A DNA stretch of 64,000 nt, from contig JAGFNQ010000731.1 of NCBI GenBank assembly GCA_024364735.1, forward strand, positions 61,521 to 125,520. The letters are read 5' to 3'. Positions 55,741 through 64,000 of this stretch are shown here, piece after piece; the first letter of the stretch is position 1; each line of letters starts with the position of its first letter. The DNA comes from Boesenbergia rotunda. Its lineage: Eukaryota; Streptophyta; Magnoliopsida; Zingiberales; Zingiberaceae. Position numbers and translations under genes: made by a program. The notes beneath the pieces were generated by a model, which had not been told where the DNA came from, ran no database searches, and saw only the letters and a list, made by a program, of their open reading frames with translations.

Positions 55741-58700
55741 AAAAATAATTTTTTTTTTCAAATATTTTTTATACATCAGATAACTTCCAACATTCTAATT
55801 AGAAACAAACACCAAATAAAATTAGTACCAACAAATACATTCAAAAGTAGTCATTCAAATACTTGAAAATAATACCAACAAACACCAAATAAAATTAGTA
55901 CCAACAAATACATTCAAAAGTAATCATTCAAATACATGCAAATAGTACCAACAAACACGAAATAAAACATTCAAACATACTAATGTCTAATGTCTCGAGA
56001 ACAAACATGGGTAGCTTCAATTGAACCTTGAACTGATGCCTTGCTTCTAAGAGCCGAGGTTTGTGGCCACCATGGCTCTTTATAATCAAGGGATGGTGCA
56101 AAATCAACCTCACGATCAGTTTCAATGATGCTAACTGCAGAAGCGAGCTTTGTTTCAACAATATCTTCCTGTTGTTGTACAATAATGTTGCCAATTGTCA
56201 AACATGAGAAATTTCTCGACGTCATTTCCTGGTTGAAATAGTGGAAAAACAATAAAGTCAATACTTGAAATACTATCGAGCCAAAAAGAACAAAATCAAA
56301 GGAAAAAGAAAGTAAAATTGACACATCTAAAATGATCAGAGCATCATGACACATCTAAAATGATCAGAGCATCAGAAGTGATGGACAGCAAGAATATATA
56401 AGTTTGTTAACATGGCTCCCAGGTGGGACTTTGCCTACAAAACACAGAGAACGATCGTTCAACTCTGTGAAGTAGAACAGTAGATTAATAGGAACATCGA
56501 TATATCTTACTGTGACTCTCCTCCACCACCACCACCAGAAGAAGCAACAGAAGAAGCAGAACTGAGAAAAGTTTGGCCATTAATTAATTGCTGAATATTT
56601 TAGCAAGGAGGAAGGAAACGAACTATGTGTGTATATATAACTACAAAGTTAACTTAATCATATTGCTTTGTGGACATGGTTTTTGCATGGGGTTCATTTT
56701 GTTCCTTGTACGCAGCAGGTGCACGTGGGTGGCGTTTCCAATGGATGAAAAACCAAATTATATAAATAATTCAGGCTAATTTCATGAACAATAGGCTACC
56801 TCAAACATGTCTACCTCAATCTTTAATGGGCAATAAGCTAGAAATTCCATGAACAATCTTATATAAGCTCCATATACAGACACTAATATCCTGTTTCTGT
56901 AAACCAAGCATACATGTCTACCTCAAAATTAAGAGCAACAACCTTCCTCAAAAATACTGGTATATGCTCTGTCATAAAAGCCACCTAATTTGATCTTAAA
57001 AATAAAAGATTATTTTATTTTATGTGACACAAGACCTATAGAAAACCTTCACGAAATTTACTGGCTAGATAGAAGATCTTAATACAAATCCAGAACACTA
57101 ATATGTAGTAGGTTGCCTGGTAACTCAAAATACTATAGCAGCTAAAAGTAATTTGCTCACAAGTCATAATAGACTTGACCTCTTACCGTAATTTCGTAGC
57201 ATATAGTTTAGTTGATGCTCAGGCCCCATTGGACAACCTATAGTCAGAATGCATATAAATGAAGATAAATATAGTTTGGGACTCAAAAATAGAGTAAACA
57301 AGGAAGAGAACAGCCATCATTCATATATTTTCAATATTGAACAATTTGATTTATTTGATGAAGATCACAGTGTACGGAAACAAGTGAAGATCTTATTCTT
57401 CTACTGTCAAGTGTCTTCTCTCCTTCCTAAGCCTTCTATTTTTCAAAGAATGCAACTTTAGAGAATTTAATAGTGGAGACTGGCCAGATTGGTTGTAGGG
57501 TAGCAGTTTGTGTATCAGTTTGTATTAGTTGTGTGCCAAACACTTTGTGTAGCTTCCTTGTTATTTAGAAAGTCAAGTAAACTTCTTGTTTCTCATTGAT
57601 AAATGTTATTCTTCTTTATCCAAGCTCCATAAGTTAGAAATTTAAAGTGTAGAAATGGATCTGGAAGTTGGGAACAAATCTGAAGTTGTAACAAAATGTG
57701 AGAATTGAATTGTAGGAGCTAGGATTGCAGTCCATGACTCCAATAACATTAAGTTAAGCTCCTACTCTTGCCTAAATTTTTAGATCTCATTGAAGTCTGA
57801 AATCAGAAACTGAAAGGGTGATGAGTTTGTGTTACAAACTCCTGAACAGAAGGAATCTAAGAGGAGAATCTGTAACTCAAGATTGTTACTTATGGCAATG
57901 ATAGGCCTGAAGTTTCTCATGGAAACAGTTCAGAAATCTGATTTCTGAAACTGAATTGCAGGAATTGAATTGCATTTCTAGAAATTCAGAGTTGCTTAGA
58001 TGGAATTCTTATTGCCGACCTCCAAGGGATGTTGGATTGAGGTTTTTTTTAAAAAAGATGCAGAAATAAAGAATGCTTTAAGCTGCAACACTGAGAAAAA
58101 TACAAGAAATGTGACAGTTTGTGCCAATCTTTCAAGCTATTTTCTGATCTGAAACGAATTGAATTCAAGCCTCCTATTGTTTTGGTGCCAAATGAGAATC
58201 TTTGTTAAGCTAAAATCTTCAAAACTCAAGTCTGAAAAAAAACTAGGGCTCACTTTTAGTCAATCCTGCCATGAATCCAAAGCTTGCAACCCTAGTGATC
58301 TTGATCTCTGAATTTTCTGGATAAGTTGCAGTGCAGGTATAGAAGAAAAGGAATCAGTGGGTAAGAAGGCTTACATAAGTTGCAATTTAACGTGGAATTG
58401 TTGTAGGATGAATGGGTTCTTCACCCATGTGATAGGAATCAAGTTCTTAAGTCATTTAGAGAAACCTATTCAAAAATCAAAGATCAAATCAGTAAAAAAA
58501 AAAAGAAGAAGAAGAGAGGAAACCGAAACTATTTTGTGTCAATTCCTGATGTTGATCCTGATCAGCCTGCTTTGAAGCCTGCTTTGAATTGAAGCTCAAT
58601 TATTCCAGAGCTAAATGAAACCCTATTACCCAGCTTAATTCTTCATACTTCAAGCCAAAATTCCTTTCAATTCAAAGTTTTGAAACTGTAATATGAGAAA

Positions 58701-59690
58701 TCTAGAATCCAGAGACTCTTACAGTGCCAACTGATACACATTTTCATATATTACTACTTCTAGGATGTTAATTAGCTGATAATGAGAGTGTTACTGAGGA
58801 TGTGAAGGGATATTATTCTTTCAATTGATAACAGGAAAAGAATCAGAGAGCTAAAGCTGAGAAAATAATTATGCTATCATTATTAAAATAACTTGCCAAA
58901 ACAAGGGTTTTCTGATCAACAAAAGGAGAATATCTGCAATCCTAACTTGCCAAAACAACAAATGAAACAAGAGTTATATTAAAACTAATGGTCATTATAT
59001 ATTAAATTCCCATTAAAAAAGAGGGGCTACAAAAAAACAACAAATGAAATTAAAATATTAGAGAATATAATTATGCTATCATTATTAAAATAACTTGCCA
59101 AAACAAGAGTTATCTGATCAACAAAAGGAAAATATCTGCAATCCTAACTTGCCAAAACACTAAGATGGGACCCTACTAGAAAATTCAAACCCCTCAAATA
59201 ATGCTCAGATGAAATATCCGCTATGGCTATGAAGAAAGCAAGCTCAACTCGGGTTTTTTCTCATTTTAAAAATTTTATATCAGGGTAGAATATATACACA
59301 TTTAAGAAGACTGCTTAAGAAGACAAAATACTGAAATTATAAAACAAGAGTTACTTTGTTAACTGTCTAAATACTCATTAATCAGGTATAAATCACAATG
59401 CATAAACAAAATACCTTAAGATAAATGGCACAAACAATGTTCAGGCAACAAAACTTCTTGGTTTTGGAGTGTATCAGGATTATCTGGGCAGCAGTTTGAT
59501 CTACAAGTGACATAGATCAGTAATAAAAAATTAAGCAGATGTACAAGTGAATTAAACAATTTGATCTACAAGTGACAAGATCAGTTTGTATGAAATTGAG
59601 ATTAGTAAGTGATTCATTATAGTGGACCTGTAAGTGATTCAAGAAACTGAGATCAGTAAGTAATAAACTGACAAAGTAGATGGTAGCCCC
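55741..59690. other. Mostly unassigned non-coding region
   Basis: It may be the interior of the CACTA element or flanking DNA. A 75-bp unit (AACAAACACCAAATAAAATT...) is tandemly repeated at 55804-55955. A purine tract lies at 58490-58520. A segment of about 95 bp starting near 58865 (AATTATGCTATCATTATT) is repeated near 59070. No protein family is recognised. Confidence 0.45.
55979..56222 (-). CDS. Unidentified coding-like exon, C-terminal
   Basis: Minus-strand open stretch of 80 codons starting MTSRNFSCLTIGNIIVQQQ and ending with a stop. The composition is ordinary (ETKLASAVSIIETDREVDF, DYKEPWWPQ). A possible splice acceptor (TTTCAACCAG) precedes it at about 56230. It may be the last exon of a CACTA-encoded or host gene. 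No family recognised, low confidence. Confidence 0.25.
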
Positions 59691-59762
59691 CAGTACAGGC
59701 CGATCCGGCTGTGGCAAAGAATATCCGGCGAGGACAGCCACCGGCGAGAAGAAGGAGAAGCA

Positions 59763-59945
59763 TATGGCTGCCTGCGGCCAGGCCGATCCGGCCGTGGCTG
59801 CCTGCGGCCAGGCCGATCCGGCCGTGGCTGCCTGCGGCCAGGCCGATCCGGCCGTGGCTGCCTGCGGCCAGGACGATCCAGACGTGGCTGCCTGCGGCCA
59901 GGCCGATCCGGCCGTGGCTGCCTGCGGCCAGGCCACCGGCGAGAA
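59763..59945. repeat. GC-rich 30-bp minisatellite, about six copies
   Basis: Unit GCTGCCTGCGGCCAGGCCGA plus TCCGGCCGTG, repeated without interruption. One copy has GACGATCCAGACGTG. Because 30 is divisible by three, both strands stay open. The plus strand gives AACGQADPAV repeats in a 101-codon frame from 59680, the minus strand WPQAATAGSA repeats. GCCACCGGCGAGAA flanks the array on both sides (59738, 59932). Confidence 0.92.
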
Positions 59946-59982
59946 AAATACTCTTCAAGAACATCTCCGACGAGAAGGACAG

Positions 59983-60741
59983 TGATGCGAACCCAAAGAG
60001 AATAAGTCTCAAGAACACACAACAAATGGAAGAAAGAGGGAAAGATAGTCTAAATCGAAAAGATGGAGAATAGAAGAAAGAAACCTTGACCCAATGCTTA
60101 AGGAAGCACGAACCTTGGTATAGAAGAAGAAGAAGATTGACGCCACAACCTTGGGATGGAGGTTGATAAGTCTTGAACGCCACAAGGGGATGCCTTGATA
60201 AGTTCTAGTTCAATGAAGAACCAACAAGTGAGAGCCTCACCATGTAGTAGATTGAATAAGCCAAAAGTTACATGTTGTGGCCGCCACCCCATATATTTAT
60301 AGCTATAGGGTGACCTAAAAACCCTAAAAGGCCAAAAGGAAGCCCATTTAGTAAAGGCCTATATAGACTACATAGGCCTATTGAGCTCTTGGCACCATTA
60401 CAACCCAAATAAAGCTAGAAATTGGGCCTAAATTGAACCTACAAAATTAAAATATCCTTCTTACATAGACAAGAGACTAAGGATACTAATTAAGCTCATC
60501 TAAGGCTTGAATTAGGTTGACTAAGCCGTAAGACTTGCTCTTGGTCAAACCTTCTTCAATGGTCGCTTTGGCTTTCACATCTTCAATTAGCACGTTAAGT
60601 GCTTCTTTCATCTTTTTAGCCTTAGCCCTTGTAATTGGGCCCCCTTTGATGCATAATGGATCAACAACTTCTAGAGTGGGTTGAGCATGATCCATATCGT
60701 TAGCTTGTTGGGCAACTTGTTCACTTCCTTTGTCTCCATCA
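59983..60741 (-). repeat. 3' LTR of CRM-like element D (759 bp)
   Basis: The minus strand starts TGATGGAGAC at 60741, right after the polypurine tract GAGGAGAGGGGGAA, and ends TTCGCATCA at 59983. A non-element sequence follows instead of a primer site, so it is a 3' LTR. TATA box at about 60291-60307. Collinear with the LTR at 39516-40273. Confidence 0.88.
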
Positions 60742-61545
60742 TTCCCCCTCTCCTCAAAAGGATTCGTCCTCGAATCTTGATTACCTACATCAAAGGGAGA
60801 GAGATCAGAAACATTAAATGTGGAACTCACATTATACTCACCCGGCAAGTCAAGCTTGTAGGCATTATCATTGATTCGCGCCACCACTTGAAATGATCCA
60901 TCTCCTCTTGGATGCAACTTAGTACGACGTTTAGCAGGAAATCTCTCCTTTCTCATATGAACCCAAACCCAATCACCGGGTTCAAAGATCATTTTCTTTC
61001 GTCCCTTGTTGGCTTGCGTAGCATATTGTTCAGTCTTCTTTTCAATTTGCATCCTTACTTTCTCGTGCATTTGTTTCACAAATTTAGCTTTCTTAGTACC
61101 ATCCAAACTAGCATGCTCAGAGATAGGCAAAGGTGATAAATCCAAAGGAGTTAGCGGATTGAAACCATATACTACTTCAAAAGGTGAACACTTTGTAGCA
61201 GAATGTATAGATCTATTATATGCAAATTCAACATGTGGTAAGCAATCTTCCCAACCCTTTAAATTCTTTTGAATGATAGCTCTTAATAAAGTAGCTAAGG
61301 TTCGATTTACTACCTCAGTTTGTCCATCTGTTTGTGGATGACACGTTGTAGAAAACAACAACTTTGTTCCCAACTTGCCCCATAGCGTCTTCCAAAAGTA
61401 GCTTAGAAACTTTGCATCACGATCTGAAACTATGCTTTTCGGCACTCCATGAAGTCGCACAATGTCCCTAAAAAAAAGATCAGCAATATGGTTAGCATCA
61501 TCTGTTTTCTTACAAGGAGAAATTAAAGAGAAATTAAGGAGAGTT
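60486..61545 (-). pseudogene. pol: CRM-like integrase C-terminal half, element D, 5' truncated
   Basis: The integrase core from HIADLFFRDIVRLHGVP (about 61495-61445) contains the second catalytic Asp (SDRDAKF) and the Glu of PQTDGQTE. The GDWVWVHMRKERFP module and the NVSDLSPFD end follow. The frame is open to 60486. No chromodomain is visible. The tail (GGPITRAKAKKMKEALNVLI) lies in the 3' LTR, which is known from CRM elements. The N-terminal zinc finger and first Asp are missing because sequence changes near 61550. Confidence 0.88.
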
Positions 61546-61559
61546 TGAGTTTGACTCGT

Positions 61560-61920
61560 GTATTAGCTCTTATTTCAAGTACTTTCATTTCCTTTAAGTT
61601 GCCTAGATTCAATTCTGGCAGCCTAGATTAAGTTCTGGCAACTTTTCTTTCAGCTCTTTAATTCACGTTTTGCTATCTTTCATTTCCGCATTATCTTCAA
61701 TTTTGCCTAGATTCAATTCTGGCAAATTTCCCTTCAGCACTTCAAGTTTTCAATTCTGCAATTTGCACTTTTGTCTTTAATTCCTATCCTTTATCGTTAC
61801 ACCCTTGGGAATATTGATAGTCCACGAACGCTTACAAGGTATTTGCCTCAATTCTCAGTTTAAGTTCTTTAAAGAGCTAACATTCGTGAGTTAAAGTGTT
61901 TGAGTGAGACAGGGTGTTCA
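61560..61920 (+). other. Leader of element E, LTR missing
   Basis: Plus-strand leader homologous to 40790-41148 of element C (TTCAATTCTGGCAGCC units). It directly abuts the integrase of D in the opposite orientation. No LTR or primer site is present between them. Confidence 0.75.
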
Positions 61921-64000
61921 ATGGCGACAAGTGGAGAAGAAGCAAGACCTAGAGAGTCCCTTGATCAACGTGCTTTGAGACAACACTTGGAACGCATGGA
62001 AATCCGTTTTAGTCAGATTATGGACAGATTAGAAAAACAAGATGCTGTAATTGCAAGATTGCGACCTAGCCAGTTGGTAGAGTTCCTTCACGAAGTGCTA
62101 GACCATATAACCGTGGTGACCATGATGATGATGATGATGGCGTATCTGAGGACATTGATGATAGAGCTTCAAGTGGCAGATCGGATCATGCTCGAGTTGG
62201 TGGTAGAAGAGGAAGAATGAATGATCATGTGGATAGAAACTTGGGAAATATCAAGATGAAGATTCCTTCATTTCAAGGCAAAAGTGATCCTGAAGCCTAT
62301 TTGGAGTGGGAAAAGAAAGTGGAATTAGTATTTGATTGTCACAACTATTCTGAAGAAAAGAAGGTAAAACTCGCTGCCGTTGAATTTGTGGATTATGCAA
62401 TTATTTGGTGGGATCAAATCATTCTAAGCAGGAGAAGAAACAAAGAGAGACCCGTTGGCAGTTGGGAGGAGATGAAGACTATTATGAGAAAGAGATTTAT
62501 TCCAACACATTATTATCGGGATTTGTATCAACGGTTACAAAGTCTCACACAAGGATCCAAGACTGTGAAGGAATACCACAAAGAGATGGAAATTGCAATG
62601 ATTCGAGCCAATGTGGAGGAGGATCGAGAAGCAACCATGGCACGATTTTTACAAGGGTTAAATCAAGAAATTGCAAATGTAGTGGAGTTGCAACATTATG
62701 TGGAGCTTGAAGACATGGTGCATATGTCCATGAAAGTTGAAAGACAACTCAAAAGGAAGGGGTCAAACAAGCATGGGGGGCAAAGTTCTCATTCGTCAAC
62801 TTGGAAATCTAGTTGGAACAAAAGAGATGATAAAGTTGAATCAAAGAAAAAGCCCGATTTTTCAAAGAATAAAGATGCAAGCTCTCCATTGGTCAAGGGA
62901 AAGGAACCCCTCCAACCTTCAAGAAATAGAGATATTAAATGCTTTAAGTGCTTGGGAAGGGGACATATCACATCACAATGCCCAAACAAAAGAATTATGA
63001 TTTTGAAAGACAATGGTGACATCGAAACCGAAAGTGAGTCCGAAGATGATAGTGTCTTGCCCGCATTATTGGAAAGTGATGAAGAGTATCCCGTTGAAGG
63101 TGAAGCCCTTGTCACTAGGCGTGCTCTAAATGTGCAAGTGAAAGAAGATAATGAAGAACAATGAGACAACATATTTCATACCCGTTGCCACATCAAAGAC
63201 AAGGTATGTAGTATGATTATAGATGGGGGAAGTTGCACTAATGTTGCTAGTACTATTTTGGTTGAAAAATTATGCTTACCTACCACTAAGCATCCTAGAC
63301 CTTATAAACTACAATGGTTGAATGATTGCGGGGAAGTCAAGGTCAACAAGCAAGTGTTGATTTCATTTTCCATTGGTAGATATCATGATGAGATACTTTG
63401 TGATGTAGTGCCAATGCATGCAAGTCATTTACTTTTAGGTAGACCATGGCAATTTGATAGGAAGGTCATGCATGATGGGTTTAAAAATAAGTATTCTTTT
63501 ATGATGCATGGTAAACATGTAACTCTTGTACCATTGACTCCTAAGCAAGTATATGAAGATCAATTGAGGATCAAAAATGAGAGTGAAAAAAGAAAAGAGT
63601 GTGAGAAAAAAGAAAATGAGAAAAAGAAAAAGAACGGAAAAGAAAAAGAGTGTGAAAAAAGAAAAGGTGAGGATGAGATGAGTGGAAAAAAGAATGAAAG
63701 AGGAAAGGAAATTCAAGAGCAAGAGAGTAAAAAAGGGAGCTTTTATGCAAAAGAAAGAGAGGTTAAGAGAGCGTTTTATGCTTCACAGCCAATAATTGTA
63801 CTTTTGTACAAGGAGGCCGATTTTAACACTAACGATCTTAACCCTACTTTGCCTAGTGTTGTTAAATCTCTTTTGCAGGAATTTGATGATGTATTTCCTG
63901 ATGAGGTTCCTGATGGACTGCCACCACTTAGAGGAATAGAGCACCAAATTAATTTCATCCCTGGAGCCGCCATTCCTAATCGGCCAGCCTATAGGTGTAA
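61921..64000 (+). pseudogene. CRM-like gag-protease of element E, partial at window end
   Basis: ATG at 61921 (MATSGEEARPRESLDQ). A one-base deletion relative to element C near 62070 shifts the frame, which resumes at 62217. The gag core IPSFQGKSDPEAYLEWEKKV (62261) and YAIIWWDQ are clear. The zinc knuckle CFKCLGRGHITSQC lies at 62940-62981. A TGA at 63162-63164 replaces the CGA of element C. The frame then runs open through the protease (IIDGGSCTNVAS, about 63217), a Lys/Glu-rich linker and the RT start (GIEHQINFIPGAAIPNRPAY) to the window end. Only two lesions in 2.1 kb, so much younger looking than C. Confidence 0.9.

Overview
This is nuclear DNA from a flowering plant, probably a monocot; the species cannot be fixed from the sequence. 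The window holds LTR retrotransposons of the Ty1/copia and Ty3/gypsy superfamilies (plant initiator-Met and TGGCGCC-type primer-binding sites), a CACTA terminus, MITEs, long (TA)n tracts and one broken NBS-LRR resistance gene. I see no intact host gene, rRNA or functional tRNA gene.

Layout. 1-6863: a Ty1/copia element (called A) on the minus strand: 5' LTR 5466-6863, Met-tRNA primer site, gag with three stops, spacer, then an extra unit with its own TATA box and an ORF (2363-1120). It sits in the gag of a minus-strand gypsy element (O, 6864-8628), whose 5' LTR was hit by a solo LTR at 8629-10827 (target duplication CTCTT). A related LTR lies at 10984-13116. 13.1-17.4 kb is AT-rich and holds a duplicated segment, (TA)n tracts, a hairpin element inside a (TA)n tract and a MITE-like hairpin. 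17413-19316 is a CC-NBS-type gene cut in its first leucine-rich repeats by the LTR of an Athila-type gypsy element (G, 19317-32061, minus), which has a full pol ORF, a 536-base assembly gap and a broken gag.

32-44.6 kb is a patchwork: a copia RT fragment, a rearranged gypsy element (F' and F), a piece of LTR, a decayed copia element (H) carrying a 1245-bp solo LTR with TAAAC duplications, and a CRM-like gypsy element (C) with 5' LTR and many lesions. 44.6-48.65 kb is non-coding with a MITE, a 264-bp tandem duplication and two tRNA-like stretches.

48655-55.75 kb is a nested stack: a CACTA terminus is split by a solo gypsy LTR (L, duplication CATAT), which is split by a copia solo LTR (M, duplication CTTTC), which is split by a 3' truncated gypsy element (B, duplication CCCCT). 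55.7-59.7 kb is largely unassigned. 59.7-64 kb has a GC-rich 30-bp minisatellite, the 3' end of a CRM-like element on the minus strand (D) and, head to head with it, a nearly intact gag-protease of the same family on the plus strand (E), which runs off the window.

The most unusual pattern is architectural. The copia LTRs here carry a tandem satellite followed by an array of short CpG-containing palindromes, in three cases just upstream of the TATA box. The palindrome differs by family (GGGCGCCC, GATCGGTC/GACCGATC, CAGTCGACTG). The extra transcription unit inside copia element A has the same GGGCGCCC array plus TATA arrangement.
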